Assembly: GCF_903642285.1 (NCBI RefSeq)
Contig: NZ_CAHJWJ010000014.1
Coordinates: 1-64,000, forward strand
Source of the DNA: Sphingomonas bacterium
GTDB lineage: Bacteria > Pseudomonadota > Alphaproteobacteria > Sphingomonadales > Sphingomonadaceae
Reading direction: 5' to 3'
Length of the DNA: 64,000 nt
The notes under the pieces are model-generated. The model saw only the letters and a list, made by a program, of their open reading frames with translations, was not told the origin of the DNA and did no database searches. Both the position numbers and the translations under genes were made by a program. Position 1 is the stretch's first letter. Each line of letters starts with the position of its first letter. Shown in pieces: positions 18,640 to 28,154 of this stretch.

Positions 18640-19929
18640 ATGGCGAACGTAGCGGTCATCGGCGCGCAATGGGGCGACGAGGGCAAGGGCAAGATCGTCG
18701 ACTGGCTTGCGAGCCGCGCCGACATGGTCGTCCGCTTCCAGGGCGGCCACAATGCGGGCCATACGCTGGTCGTCGGCGACAAGACGTACAAGCTGTCGCT
18801 GCTGCCATCGGGGCTGGTGCGTGGGACGCCGTCGGTGATCGGCAACGGCGTCGTGCTCGATCCGTGGGCGCTGCGCGACGAGATAGCGCGGTTGGGCGAG
18901 CAGGGGGTGGTCGCGACACCCGACGTGCTGCGCATCGCCGACAATTGCGCGCTGATCCTGCCGTTCCACCGGGATCTTGATGGCTTGCGCGAGGATGCGA
19001 GCGGGGCGGGGAAGATCGGCACGACGCGGCGCGGGATCGGGCCCGCCTATGAGGACAAGGTCGGCCGCCGCGCGGTCCGGGTGTGCGATCTGGCGCATCT
19101 GGACGATCTCGGCGCGCAGCTCGACCGCCTGACCGCGCATCACGACGCGCTGCGTGCCGGGTTCGGCCAGCCGCCGATCGATCGCCACCGTTTGATCGCC
19201 GATCTGCACGAGATTGCGGGTTTCGTCTTGCCCTTCGCCAAGCCGGTCTGGCGCGATCTCAATGAGGCGCGGTCGGCGGGTAAGCGTATCCTGTTCGAGG
19301 GCGCGCAGGGGGTGCTCCTCGACAACGACCACGGAACCTATCCGTTCGTCACCTCGTCGAATACCGTGGCCGGGGCCGCGGCTGCGGGATCGGGGATCGG
19401 CCCATCCGGCGTCGGCTTCGTGCTCGGGATTGCGAAGGCGTATACCACGCGCGTCGGCTCCGGGCCGTTTCCGACCGAACTGGATGACGAGACCGGCGAA
19501 CGGCTGGGGCAGCGCGGGCATGAATTCGGTACGGTCACAGGGCGCAAGCGGCGGTGTGGCTGGTTCGATGCGGTGCTGGTCCGGCAATCGGCGGCGGTCG
19601 GCGGCGTCACGGGAATTGCGCTTACGAAGATCGACGTGCTCGACGGGATGGAACGGATCGCGATCTGCATCGGCTATCGGCTCGGCGACCGGACGCTCGA
19701 CTATTTTCCCGCACACGCCGCGGACCAGGCGGCGGTCGTGCCGATTTACGAGACGATGGACGGCTGGCAGGGATCGACGGCCGGCGCACGAAGCTGGGCC
19801 GATCTGCCTGCACAGGCGATCAAGTATATCCGCCGCGTCGAGGAATTGATCCGCTGCCCGGTATCGCTCGTGTCGACGAGCCCGGAACGCGAGGATACCA
19901 TCCTCGTCCGCGATCCCTTCGCCGACTGA
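18640..19929 (+). CDS. purA: Adenylosuccinate synthetase
   Basis: A 429-residue enzyme joining IMP and aspartate with GTP in AMP synthesis. Key blocks: [17 protein letters not shown] at the N-terminus, [43 protein letters not shown], and the closing STSPERED. Full length and typical. A 107-base gap separates it from hisZ, so it may have its own promoter. Confidence 0.97.
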   Translation: MANVAVIGAQWGDEGKGKIVDWLASRADMVVRFQGGHNAGHTLVVGDKTYKLSLLPSGLVRGTPSVIGNGVVLDPWALRDEIARLGEQGVVATPDVLRIADNCALILPFHRDLDGLREDASGAGKIGTTRRGIGPAYEDKVGRRAVRVCDLAHLDDLGAQLDRLTAHHDALRAGFGQPPIDRHRLIADLHEIAGFVLPFAKPVWRDLNEARSAGKRILFEGAQGVLLDNDHGTYPFVTSSNTVAGAAAAGSGIGPSGVGFVLGIAKAYTTRVGSGPFPTELDDETGERLGQRGHEFGTVTGRKRRCGWFDAVLVRQSAAVGGVTGIALTKIDVLDGMERIAICIGYRLGDRTLDYFPAHAADQAAVVPIYETMDGWQGSTAGARSWADLPAQAIKYIRRVEELIRCPVSLVSTSPEREDTILVRDPFAD

Positions 19930-19939
19930 CGCAAACATG

Positions 19940-19970
19940 AAACCGGGCGACCTTGCGGCCGCCCGGTTTT
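19940..19970. terminator. Bidirectional terminator between purA and the Gly/Ser/Thr-rich gene
   Basis: A 10-bp stem AAACCGGGCG / CGCCCGGTTT ending in TTTT, with an A-run on the other side. It can end purA and the convergent minus-strand gene. Clear rho-independent shape. Confidence 0.85.
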
Positions 19971-19994
19971 CTGCGGCATCAAGCCGGTCGGCGA

Positions 19995-20438
19995 TCAGCG
20001 CTGCGGCGGGGTCGTGGTGGTGCCGGTGCTGGTGCCGCCGCCCATCGTACCCGTGGTCGAGCCACCCATGGTCGACCCGGTCGTTCCGGACGACGAACCG
20101 GTACCCATCGATCCGCCGGTGCTGCTGCCCGTCGACATCGAACCGTCGGTGCTGGTGCCCGGCATCGCGGTCGACATCGACCCGTCGGTGCTCGTGCCCA
20201 TCGTCGAGGACGTCGAACTGGTGCCCGACTTGCCGCGGGTCGACTTGCCGCGCGTCGTCTTCGTACCGGTCGTGGCCTGGCCATCGGTGCCCGACGACAT
20301 CGTCGACCCGGCGGTCGATCCCGAGCCGGTCGAACCCATCGACCCGCCCGCGCTCGAACCGGTGCCGCCCGTCGTCTGGGCAGCAGCCAATGTCGGCAGC
20401 ATCATCGCGGCGGCGGCGATCGTGATTGCAATACGCAT
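19995..20438 (-). CDS. Low-complexity Gly/Ser/Thr-rich secreted protein
   Basis: A 147-residue protein with a signal peptide (MRIAITIAAAAMMLPTLAAA) and then an almost pure Gly/Ser/Thr/Met chain built of variations on GSMGTGSS and STDGSM, with a short basic patch (KTTRGKSTRGK). No domain is recognisable. A good AGGAGAG ribosome site and a matching EcfG-type promoter upstream suggest that it is made in the general stress response. It may be a flexible envelope protein; function unknown. Confidence 0.7.
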   Translation of the reverse strand: MRIAITIAAAAMMLPTLAAAQTTGGTGSSAGGSMGSTGSGSTAGSTMSSGTDGQATTGTKTTRGKSTRGKSGTSSTSSTMGTSTDGSMSTAMPGTSTDGSMSTGSSTGGSMGTGSSSGTTGSTMGGSTTGTMGGGTSTGTTTTPPQR

Positions 20439-20467
20439 CTTTTCTCTCCTGTATGTAGCAGGGGATG

Positions 20468-20492
20468 AACGATCGTTTAGCAAGTCCGTTCC
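20468..20492 (-). promoter_or_regulatory. EcfG-type general stress promoter
   Basis: On the minus strand GGAAC (20492-20488) and CGTT (20471-20468) are separated by exactly 16 bases. This is the consensus of EcfG sigma factor promoters in alphaproteobacteria. It overlaps the end of aroC and lies about 30 bases before the start codon of the Gly/Ser/Thr-rich protein gene. Confidence 0.65.
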
Positions 20493-21565
20493 GTGATTTG
20501 GCCGATCTGACCGCGATGGAGCAAGGACTGGTCGGCCAGAACGAGCGCCATCATCGCTTCCACGACCGGAACGCCGCGAATACCGACGCACGGATCGTGG
20601 CGACCTTTGGTGGCGATTTCCGTCGCTTCTCCGCCCCGCGTGATCGTGGCGACCGGCGTCAGGATCGAACTGGTCGGCTTGAACGCGACGCGCAGCCGGA
20701 TCGGCTGACCGGTCGCGATTCCGCCGGCGATCCCGCCGGCATGATTGGACAGGAATGCGGGGCCGTCGGCACCGGGGCGCATCGCGTCCGCGTTGGTTTC
20801 GCCCGACAAGGCGGCGGCGGCGAACCCGTCGCCGATCTCGACGCCCTTGACGGCGTTGATCGACATGCAGGCGGCGGCGAGTTCGGCGTCGAGCTTGGCG
20901 TAGAGCGGTGCCCCCCAGCCGGCGGGCACCCCGGTCGCTTCGCACGCGACGACCGCCCCCAGCGACGACCCCGCCTTGCGCGCGGTATCGACCAGCGCCT
21001 CCCAGCGTCCCGCGGCGCCGACATCGGGACAGAAGAACGGGTTCGCATCGATCTGCGAATCGTCGAAATTCGCCGGATCGACCGCATCGCCGCCGATCGC
21101 CTCGACCCAGGCGCGGATCCGGACCTGGGGCACGACCAGCCGCGCCACCGCACCCGCGGCGACCCGGCTTGCGGTTTCGCGCGCGGATGACCGCCCGCCA
21201 CCGCGCGGATCGCGCAGACCGTATTTCGCGTCATACGCGTAATCGGCATGGCCCGGGCGGTAGGCGCGCGCGACGTCGCCATAGTCCTTCGATCGCTGAT
21301 CGACATTCTCGATCATCAGGCTGATCGGCGTGCCCGTCGTGCGGCCTTCGAACACGCCCGACAGGATGCGCACCAGATCGGGCTCGCGCCGCTGCGTCGT
21401 GAAGCGCGAAGTGCCCGGGCGGCGCTTGTCGAGCCAGGGCTGGATGTCGGCTTCGCCGAGTGCGAGGCCGGGCGGGCACCCGTCGACGACCGCGCCGATC
21501 GCGGGGCCGTGCGATTCGCCCCAGGTGGTGAAGCGGAACAGGCGACCGAAGCTGTTGACGCTCAT
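20477..21565 (-). CDS. aroC: Chorismate synthase
   Basis: A 362-residue enzyme of the shikimate pathway that makes chorismate using reduced FMN. Signatures include [18 protein letters not shown] near the start, [20 protein letters not shown], and [15 protein letters not shown]; all are intact. It produces the precursor used by pheA elsewhere in this window. Full length. Confidence 0.97.
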   Translation of the reverse strand: MSVNSFGRLFRFTTWGESHGPAIGAVVDGCPPGLALGEADIQPWLDKRRPGTSRFTTQRREPDLVRILSGVFEGRTTGTPISLMIENVDQRSKDYGDVARAYRPGHADYAYDAKYGLRDPRGGGRSSARETASRVAAGAVARLVVPQVRIRAWVEAIGGDAVDPANFDDSQIDANPFFCPDVGAAGRWEALVDTARKAGSSLGAVVACEATGVPAGWGAPLYAKLDAELAAACMSINAVKGVEIGDGFAAAALSGETNADAMRPGADGPAFLSNHAGGIAGGIATGQPIRLRVAFKPTSSILTPVATITRGGEATEIATKGRHDPCVGIRGVPVVEAMMALVLADQSLLHRGQIGQITERTC

Positions 21566-22205
21566 GCGGAGGGGCCGCGCCTGAGGTTACAAAGTTTACG
21601 ACAATGCGCGAGATTCACGCCCCCCGCTGCCGAAAGCGAACGAGGACAGGGCGTGAGGCGGCGGCGATCCATGTCACGGCCATGCCACAGCGCGTCCGTG
21701 TAGGACAGGCGCGACCGCGCCGTCGCGGCGGGACCGCGAGCGCGGTCGGACCGTCGGCGAAGCCTTGTGCCGCCGACCGGATCGCTCGCGGAAGTGGAGG
21801 AAGTGGAGGTGTGCCATTCGCCTTTCCACTTTGCGTAAAAACAACGGTTACGGCAAGGGGCGTCCGAACGGGCGACAGGTGATCAACGTAGCATCGCATC
21901 GTGCGAGCATGGCATATCGATTGGTTTGTAGGACAGAGGCGTATGTCCGGTTTCGACCCAAGTCGGATGCTCATGAGCGCAATCCGACCACCGAAAGCCG
22001 CCGTTCGTTCAACACCGCCTTTCCCGGTTCTCCGTCTCAGAGCAGCAATTTCAGGAAGCAATTGGGAACGGATTTCGAGAAAGCGGCACCTGCTGACATC
22101 CTCCGGCGAGACGGGCGGCATCGCTTTCCCGCTGTGGGCTCGTTTGTAGGACCGATGAACATCGTTATGAGGGCGGAACAACAACTCTCCTAAACGAGAC
22201 GCAGG
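21566..22205. other. 640-base non-coding region
   Basis: No convincing gene. Composition changes near 21780 from the GC-rich core to less GC-rich sequence. A small tandem GGAAGTGGA duplication lies near 21790-21810. The promoter of the methyltransferase gene should be toward the right end. Open frames here have no protein character. Confidence 0.5.
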
Positions 22206-22991
22206 ATGCAGAGTGCCCTTGATGTTGGTGATCAGGCCCGTGCCGAACTTGCAGACTTAATAGATCGGCAAATGAGACCCTTGGGGGAAGCGGTCCTGAA
22301 CAAGCTGCCCCTTGCAGAAGGGCAAACGATCATGGACGTTGGTTGCGGGGCCGGAGAGGCAACTATGCAGCTAGCTGATCGGGTTGGCCCTTCTGGGCGT
22401 GTGATCGGTGTCGATATAGCTCCGCGTGTCCTGGCGCTTGCTAGCCGCAGGGCAGAGGGCGCACCTCAAGTGACGTTTGTGCAGGAGGACGCTGGCAGCA
22501 TGTCGCTTCCCGATCGGACGCTAGACCTAGTCTATTCGCGCTTCGGAATAATGTTCTTTGCCGAACCTGTAGCCGCCTTCCGCAATTTGCATCGGATGCT
22601 GAAGCCCGGCGGTCAAATAGGCTTTGTCTGTTGGCGGTCGGTAGAAGAGAATGAGTTGGACTCTTTCTGCATCGAGGCCGCTGGTTTGCCGATCACGATC
22701 GATACATCGCCTTACAGCTTGGAAAAATCTGCCGCTATTCAGCAGGTGCTTGTCGCAGCAGGTTTTAGAAACATCACGATAGAGGCGCATGATGCGCCTA
22801 TCGCCGCTGGCGATACTGCTACGACATTGAAAGTGGTGACGCGGGTCGGTGCTTTAGGGAAAGCGCTACGAGAAAATCCTGATCTTTTGCCCGAAGCGGA
22901 ACCGGTAGTACGTTCCGCCCTTGCAGCGCGTGAGCGCGACGGCATGGTTCATCTGGGGTCGGCAACGTGGATCGTCACGGCCAGCGCGTAG
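22206..22991 (+). CDS. Class I SAM-dependent methyltransferase
   Basis: A 261-residue UbiE/COQ5-like methyltransferase. Motif I is MDVGCGAGEATMQLA with an acidic residue ending the next strand (IGVDIA); later blocks are VQEDAGSMSLPD and LKPGGQIGFVCW. Such enzymes methylate small molecules or lipids; the substrate is unknown. It stands alone in a region whose base use looks less GC-rich than the flanking core, which hints at transfer. Confidence 0.82.
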   Translation: MQSALDVGDQARAELADLIDRQMRPLGEAVLNKLPLAEGQTIMDVGCGAGEATMQLADRVGPSGRVIGVDIAPRVLALASRRAEGAPQVTFVQEDAGSMSLPDRTLDLVYSRFGIMFFAEPVAAFRNLHRMLKPGGQIGFVCWRSVEENELDSFCIEAAGLPITIDTSPYSLEKSAAIQQVLVAAGFRNITIEAHDAPIAAGDTATTLKVVTRVGALGKALRENPDLLPEAEPVVRSALAARERDGMVHLGSATWIVTASA

Positions 22992-23119
22992 AATAAGCCC
23001 GCGCCGGTAGGCGCTTGTCCATCGCTTCGCTTTGCCGATATTCGATCGTTGATCGGGAAAGGGCCCTGCCGGGTCAGGCGTGCTGGATCGAAGGGCGTCT
23101 TTACCGATCAGCGTTGTGG

Positions 23120-23560
23120 TCATCGAGCGTTCTGCGGCGCTTCGGGCGAGCCGAGTACCTTCACCCGCTCCTTGGTTAGCGCGTAGAGGCACTGCTGATA
23201 CTCGAAGCCCTCCAGCGGAGCGCCAATCGCGACGGCGCTGCGATAGCTGCACTCCGCCGTGCGATAGCCGAGCCAGGCACGCTCGGACAGCACGAGACGC
23301 CGGATCACGGCCGGGTCGGATGGCGCGTGGGTGGAGCCGGGATGGCGCAGCGAGGCCATCACGTCGCGATAGACCGTGTTGAGAATGCTATCCGCAGCAA
23401 CGAACGCGCCCTGCTCGCAGGACGCGCTGCCCGGAATGTCCGGATGCGCGGCGCTGCATTGCCTTAGCCGCGCCTCGATTGCGGGGAAGTTGCCGGTCGA
23501 TTGCGCGGATGCCGGCGCAGACGCGATCAGGGTCAACGCCGCCGCTTCCAAAAGCCTCAT
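23120..23560 (-). CDS. LprI-like (DUF1311) secreted protein
   Basis: A 146-residue exported protein: signal peptide (MRLLEAAALTLIASAPASA), cysteines at CSAAH, CEQG, CSYR and CLYA, and the family core LNTVYRDVMASL followed by SERAWLGYRTAEC. The Mycobacterium LprI protein of this family inhibits lysozyme, but most bacterial members have no assigned role. ATG at 23560 gives a clean signal peptide. Confidence 0.75.
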   Translation of the reverse strand: MRLLEAAALTLIASAPASAQSTGNFPAIEARLRQCSAAHPDIPGSASCEQGAFVAADSILNTVYRDVMASLRHPGSTHAPSDPAVIRRLVLSERAWLGYRTAECSYRSAVAIGAPLEGFEYQQCLYALTKERVKVLGSPEAPQNAR

Positions 23561-23704
23561 CTCAAGTTCTCCGCCAAGCCGCATCGCTTTCCTGCGCCTT
23601 GCGGCTTGTATGTTCGGTGAACCGGGGCAGCGTTTCTCTTTTCACCATCGATTCCGAGAACGTCCGCGCCGTCTCGCTCGCCGTTCCTTTGCGGGAAGGC
23701 CGCT

Positions 23705-24250
23705 TTACCGGTGAGCCATAGCGAGCACGATGAGCGTCGCGGCCGTTGCGGCATGCAGGATCGTATGAAGAGCGTTCGGCACCATCCCGTTGCGTTCGGG
23801 AAGGAACGTCGCTGTGCCACCGAACATCACCCTGTAGCGTGCGGCTCTTACGGGGTCGGGTCGGACTAGGTAGGGCCACCACCAGGCGCGAAGTTCGCCG
23901 GCGAATAAGATGGCGTAGCTGATCCACAGCCAACTCCAGACCCATGATGGATGTCCGGTTCGTGCGAAGACGATGCTGGCAACCAGACCAACCGTGAAGG
24001 GCAGGCTCTGGATGACCGTAACTCGGATCAGCCGACCTCGGCTGTCTTGGGCCTGAGCCTCTACCACGTCGTTTAAGGGCCTCAGCGGGAGCCAATCGTG
24101 CAACCACAGGATCGCAACCTGTAAGGCTTGTAGGGCGATCAGCACCGAAAGCATCAGGCGGCTCCAAGACTTTTCCCCAGCAAGCTTGTCGCTGCGCTCG
24201 ATCGTAGTCAAGATCCGCCGATCTCCTGGAACTCGATCCTCTTTGGGCAA
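23705..24250 (-). CDS. Uncharacterised membrane protein, about four TM segments
   Basis: A 181-residue protein with hydrophobic stretches around residues 32-50, 80-97, 102-120 and 162-180. Tryptophan-rich loops (LWLHDWLPL, WWWPYLV) sit between them. I do not recognise the family. The start at 24250 is uncertain. The composition and membrane pattern make it a believable gene. Confidence 0.5.
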   Translation of the reverse strand: MPKEDRVPGDRRILTTIERSDKLAGEKSWSRLMLSVLIALQALQVAILWLHDWLPLRPLNDVVEAQAQDSRGRLIRVTVIQSLPFTVGLVASIVFARTGHPSWVWSWLWISYAILFAGELRAWWWPYLVRPDPVRAARYRVMFGGTATFLPERNGMVPNALHTILHAATAATLIVLAMAHR

Positions 24251-24345
24251 GCCGGCGGCGCTCGACTACGTCAGTTATTCGCATCCGCTGGCCAGAGAGC
24301 GAACGGAGGGCTCACCACCATAACCGGGCCTAAATCCGCCCGCTA

Positions 24346-25149
24346 TCACACCAAAGCGATATCCGGTGCGTCCTCCGCCTTCATCCCAATCACGTTGTAG
24401 CCCGCATCGACATGGTGGATCTCGCCCGTCACGCCGCTCGCGAGGTCGGACAGCAGGTACAATCCCGCGCCGCCGACATCGTCGATCGTCACGTTGCGCT
24501 TCAACGGGCTGTTCAGCTCGTTCCATTTCATGATGTAGTTGAAATCGCCGATCCCGCGCGCCGCGAGCGTCTGGATCGGCCCGGCGGAGACCGCGTTGAC
24601 CCGGATGCCGTCGCGCCCGAGATCGACCGCGAGATATTTGACGCTCGTCTCCAGCGCGGACTTGGCCAGGCCCATGACGTTGTAATGCGGAATGACCTTT
24701 TCGGCGCCGTAATAGGTGAGCGTCAGCACGCTGCCGCCCGCCGGCATCATCTTCGCGGCGCGCTGCGCGACCGCGACGAAGCTGTAGACGGAGATGTTCA
24801 TCGTCATCAGGAAATTGTCGAGCGTCGTGTCCATGAACCGGCCGCGCAGCTGGGTCTTGTCGGAGAAACCGATCGCATGGACGACGAAATCGATCGTCTC
24901 CCATTCCTTCGCCAGCGCGGCGAACGTCCGGTCGAGCGCGTCCATGTCCGCGACGTCGCAATCGAACAGGCGCGCGACGCCCAGTTGTTCGGCGAGGGGG
25001 CGGACACGCTTCTCCATCGCGGCACCCTGGTAGCTGAAGGCCAGTTCCGCACCCGCTTCGCTGAGCTTGCGCGCGATACCCCATGCGAGCGACTTGTCGT
25101 TGGCGAGCCCCATGATCAGCCCGCGCTTGCCCGCCATCAGTCCATTCAC
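24346..25149 (-). CDS. fabI: Enoyl-ACP reductase (NADH)
   Basis: A 267-residue SDR-type FabI that completes each fatty-acid elongation round. The nucleotide loop GLANDKSLAWGIA and the catalytic Tyr and Lys in YYGAEKVIPHYNVMGLAK are present; it is the usual target of triclosan. I chose GTG at 25149, which overlaps the yihY stop (GTGA) and has GGGGAG six bases upstream; the alternative is ATG at 25137. Last gene of the dnaJ-yihY-fabI run. Confidence 0.93.
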   Translation of the reverse strand: MNGLMAGKRGLIMGLANDKSLAWGIARKLSEAGAELAFSYQGAAMEKRVRPLAEQLGVARLFDCDVADMDALDRTFAALAKEWETIDFVVHAIGFSDKTQLRGRFMDTTLDNFLMTMNISVYSFVAVAQRAAKMMPAGGSVLTLTYYGAEKVIPHYNVMGLAKSALETSVKYLAVDLGRDGIRVNAVSAGPIQTLAARGIGDFNYIMKWNELNSPLKRNVTIDDVGGAGLYLLSDLASGVTGEIHHVDAGYNVIGMKAEDAPDIALV

Positions 25150-26108
25150 GCGCCGCTCCCCGCCGTTTCTGCCTGGCCCTCCTGTAGCGCCACCTCGGGT
25201 GGTTCTGCCAGCGCCGCGTTCAGATGCGCCCCGAAAACCAGCCCCAGCCCGACGAGGTAGAAGAACAGCAGCGCGACGATCACGCCCGCCAGGCTGCCAT
25301 AGGTCATGTCGTAGCCGCCGAGCTGTGCCAGCACGATCGGCAGGAGCGCGGTGATCGACACCCACCAGACCGTCGTGAACAGCGCGCCGGGCCATTTGCG
25401 GCTGCCGGTGTAGCGGTATTTGGACGGCGTCACCGAATAGAACAGCGCGTACAACGCGAAGAACATGATGACCCCCGGGATCGCACGCGACACGCCGATC
25501 CAGGTCACGGCATCCGCGGCGAAGGGCAGCAGGCGGTAGATGAACTGCTCGACCGCGGTCAGGACGCCCTGCGCCAGGAACGACAGCATCGCGATCACGA
25601 CCGAGGCGACGATCGCCAATGTCGATCCCAGCCGCGCCCGCCAGAACGGCGATGTGGACGTGACCCCGTAGGCGCGGCGGAAGATGTCGCGGATCGTCTC
25701 GACGAAACCGCCCACCGTCCAAAGCCCGACCAGCCCGCCCAGCCACAGCAGCGAGCCCGTCCGCGCGGCGAGGACGGTGGCGATCGGCGCGCGCAGGATC
25801 TCCGCGACCTTGTCGGGCACGACGTGGAGAAAGCTCTCGACCGCACGGTGCGTATCGTAGCTTTGCCCCAGCAGCGACAGGATCGCGGCGGCGACGATGA
25901 AGAACGGGAACAACGTCATGATCGCGAGATAGGCGAGGTTCCCGGCATGGATGAACCCGTCTCTGAAGACGCCGAAGATGGTGCGTTTCGCAATTTCGAA
26001 GGCGTAGGAGCCGGGCCGGACCTTCGCCAGCTGCCGGTCGAACCGCGCGCGCGCGGTGCCCCCATGACGGCCGCGATCTTCCGGGGTCAAAGTGATCGCA
26101 TCGGTCAT
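25146..26108 (-). CDS. yihY: YihY/BrkB-family inner membrane protein
   Basis: A 320-residue protein with about six membrane segments, including the family hallmark GNLAYLAIMTLFPFFIVAAA and the LPFAADAVTW and GSLAGVIVALLFFYLVGL regions. Earlier called ribonuclease BN by mistake; the real role is unknown, with suggested links to envelope function. It is seven bases after dnaJ and overlaps fabI. Confidence 0.85.
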   Translation of the reverse strand: MTDAITLTPEDRGRHGGTARARFDRQLAKVRPGSYAFEIAKRTIFGVFRDGFIHAGNLAYLAIMTLFPFFIVAAAILSLLGQSYDTHRAVESFLHVVPDKVAEILRAPIATVLAARTGSLLWLGGLVGLWTVGGFVETIRDIFRRAYGVTSTSPFWRARLGSTLAIVASVVIAMLSFLAQGVLTAVEQFIYRLLPFAADAVTWIGVSRAIPGVIMFFALYALFYSVTPSKYRYTGSRKWPGALFTTVWWVSITALLPIVLAQLGGYDMTYGSLAGVIVALLFFYLVGLGLVFGAHLNAALAEPPEVALQEGQAETAGSGA

Positions 26109-26115
26109 TACGATG

Positions 26116-27054
26116 TCAGACGCCCATCGCCGCCCGCGGGTTCCCGGCCTGTTCGACCGCCCAATGCTCGACGAACGCGGTCAGCGCCGCGTCGTCGGCC
26201 GGCACGTTCACCATCAGCGTGATCAACTGATCGCCGCGCCCGCCGCCCTTCTTGTGGAAACCCTTGCCCTTCAGCCGCAACGTCCTGCCCGAACTCGTGC
26301 CCCTGGGGACCGTCAGCATCACCGGTTTCTCGACCGTCGGTGCCTTGACCGAAGCGCCCAGCACCGCCTCGCCGAGCGTGATCGGCAGGTCGACCCGGAC
26401 GTCGTCGCCATCGCGTACGAAGAAACGGTGCGGCAGGACCTCGATCGTGACGATCGCGTCGCCCGCGCCGCCGGGAGCGGGCTCGCCCTTCCCCGCGAGC
26501 TTCATCTGGGTGCCCGTTTCGACGCCGGCGGGGAGTTTCAGATCGATCGTCTTGCCGTCGCCGAGCGTCACGCGCTGCGCGCTCAGCATCGCCGCGTCGA
26601 CGAACGGCACTTGCAGCGAATAGGCGATATCGGCACCCCTCGGCTGCGGGCGGCGGCCGAAGCCGCTCGCGAACCCGCCGCCGCCGCCGCCGCGCTGCGC
26701 ACCGCCGAACAGCCCTTCGAAAATGTCGCTCATGTCGGGCTCGCCGCCACCGAACCCCTGGCTGCGAAACCCCGCGCCGCTCGACTGCGGCCGACCGCCG
26801 CCGCCCCCGCCATGGCCGAACGGTGCGGCGGGATTGCCGTCGCCGTCGATCTCGCCGCGGTCGAACCGTCCGCGCTTTTCCTTGTCGGTCAGCAGGTCGT
26901 ACGCGCCGGTAACCGTGCTGAACCGTTCGGATGCTTTCGGATTGTCCTTGTTGCGATCCGGGTGCAGCTCCTTGGCGAGCTTGCGATAGGCCTTCTTGAT
27001 ATCGGCCTCGGACGCGTCGCGCGCCACCCCGAGCGTCTTGTACGGATCGGCCAT
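26116..27054 (-). CDS. CbpA-type DnaJ co-chaperone
   Basis: A 312-residue J-protein. The J domain (residues 1-70) has the HPD motif in KELHPDRNKDNP. A Gly-rich linker (about 78-140) follows, then two C-terminal beta-sandwich domains. The zinc-finger cysteines of canonical DnaJ are missing, as in CbpA. It stimulates DnaK ATPase. ATG at 27054 was chosen because MADPYKTLGV is the natural J-domain start. Confidence 0.9.
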   Translation of the reverse strand: MADPYKTLGVARDASEADIKKAYRKLAKELHPDRNKDNPKASERFSTVTGAYDLLTDKEKRGRFDRGEIDGDGNPAAPFGHGGGGGGRPQSSGAGFRSQGFGGGEPDMSDIFEGLFGGAQRGGGGGGFASGFGRRPQPRGADIAYSLQVPFVDAAMLSAQRVTLGDGKTIDLKLPAGVETGTQMKLAGKGEPAPGGAGDAIVTIEVLPHRFFVRDGDDVRVDLPITLGEAVLGASVKAPTVEKPVMLTVPRGTSSGRTLRLKGKGFHKKGGGRGDQLITLMVNVPADDAALTAFVEHWAVEQAGNPRAAMGV

Positions 27055-27112
27055 TCTATCCCCGTTCGCGTGTATTGCCCGCCTATGTGGGGCAGGCGTT
27101 CCCCCAAGGCAA

Positions 27113-28003
27113 TCAGGTGGCGTATTCGTCGACCGGCGCGACGTCGACGCTGACTTGCATGTCCTGCGCGCTCGCGCCCAGGACGACGCCGTCGACGGGT
27201 GCGATCTCGGCATAATCGCGGCCCACCGCCATCACGACATGATCCTGCGCCATCCAGATGCCGTTGGTCGGGTCGAGCCCTACCCAGCCGCGTGCGGGGC
27301 CGCACCACAGCAATACCCAGGCATGCGTCGCGTCCGCACCGACGAGCCGCGGCCGGCCGGGCGGCGGGATGGTGCGGATATAGCCCGAAGCATAGGCGGC
27401 GGGCAGGCCGGCGGCGCGAAGCCCGGCGATCATGATCTGCGCGAAGTCCTGGCAGACCCCGCGGCGGTGGGCGAACGCTTCGGCGGGGGTGGTGGTGACG
27501 ATCGTGGCCGACCCGTCGAAGGTGAAATCGCGCTGGATCCGCCGGGCAAGGGCGATCCCCGCCTCCAGCGCGCCGCGGCCGGGGTCGAGATCGGGCAGGC
27601 AATAATCGCGGATCGCGGCGTCGAGCGGGATCAGCGGGGAAGGGTAGAGATACCCCGCGGGCCCTGACGCCGACAGGTCGCGACTGGCGCGCGCGAGGGT
27701 CGCGACCTCCGCCAGCGTGGGATCGTCCGCGGCGGGGACGGGGACGAGCCGATCGACGACGACGCGTGCGCGGCTTTCGATCGTCAGCGTGCGGACGGGC
27801 GTGTCGATCACCAGCCGCGTGACGTTCGCCACCCCCGCTTCCGCGCGCGCCGGCCGGAGCCGGCCCGCGGGCGCGACGGTCAGCGTATAATGCTCGAGCC
27901 GCTGGCCGGGCCAATCGACGGGCTTGAGCCGCAGGTTGCAGCGGGCGAATTCGACCGTGCCGCCATAGTCGAAGCGGGTGAGGTGCCGGATGTCGTAGAT
28001 CAC
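27113..28003 (-). CDS. Transglutaminase-like protease-fold protein
   Basis: A 296-residue protein with an N-terminal beta domain (MIYDIRHLTRFDYGG) and a transglutaminase core with its triad: Cys in RRGVCQDFA, His in DATHAWV, Asp in GLDPTNG. It is commonly encoded beside circularly permuted ATP-grasp and alpha-E proteins, as here. The set is proposed to handle peptide bonds in a non-ribosomal peptide-like product; no substrate is proven. Confidence 0.88.
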   Translation of the reverse strand: MIYDIRHLTRFDYGGTVEFARCNLRLKPVDWPGQRLEHYTLTVAPAGRLRPARAEAGVANVTRLVIDTPVRTLTIESRARVVVDRLVPVPAADDPTLAEVATLARASRDLSASGPAGYLYPSPLIPLDAAIRDYCLPDLDPGRGALEAGIALARRIQRDFTFDGSATIVTTTPAEAFAHRRGVCQDFAQIMIAGLRAAGLPAAYASGYIRTIPPPGRPRLVGADATHAWVLLWCGPARGWVGLDPTNGIWMAQDHVVMAVGRDYAEIAPVDGVVLGASAQDMQVSVDVAPVDEYAT

Positions 28004-28005
28004 CT

Positions 28006-28141
28006 AATTCCGCCCCGCTTGGCAGGGAGGGGGACCGCCGCGCTCTTGCGCGGTGGGGGAGGGGGGGTGCCACGAGCGGACCGCCGATTGCCTGCCCCCT
28101 CCACCAGCTTCGCTGGTCCCCCTCCCCGTGCCGGGGAGGAA
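28006..28141. repeat. Dispersed palindromic repeat, family C, copy 1
   Basis: An inverted repeat with arms of the type CCGCCCCGC...GGGAGGGGGACC and GGTCCCCCTCCCC...CCGGGGAGGAAT, with an inner CAGCTTCGCTG hairpin. It fills the gap between the ATP-grasp/alpha-E gene and the transglutaminase gene. A related copy lies at 34352-34496. Confidence 0.8.
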
Positions 28142-28154
28142 TGAGCATGCCCCG

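Noticed and set aside
20000-20430. Short repeated units that look like a CRISPR or minisatellite
   Set aside because: They are the codons of a Gly/Ser/Thr-rich protein, with no uniform repeat or spacer length and no cas genes.
25146-26108. Ribonuclease BN
   Set aside because: The protein is an integral membrane YihY/BrkB member; the ribonuclease name was an early misannotation.
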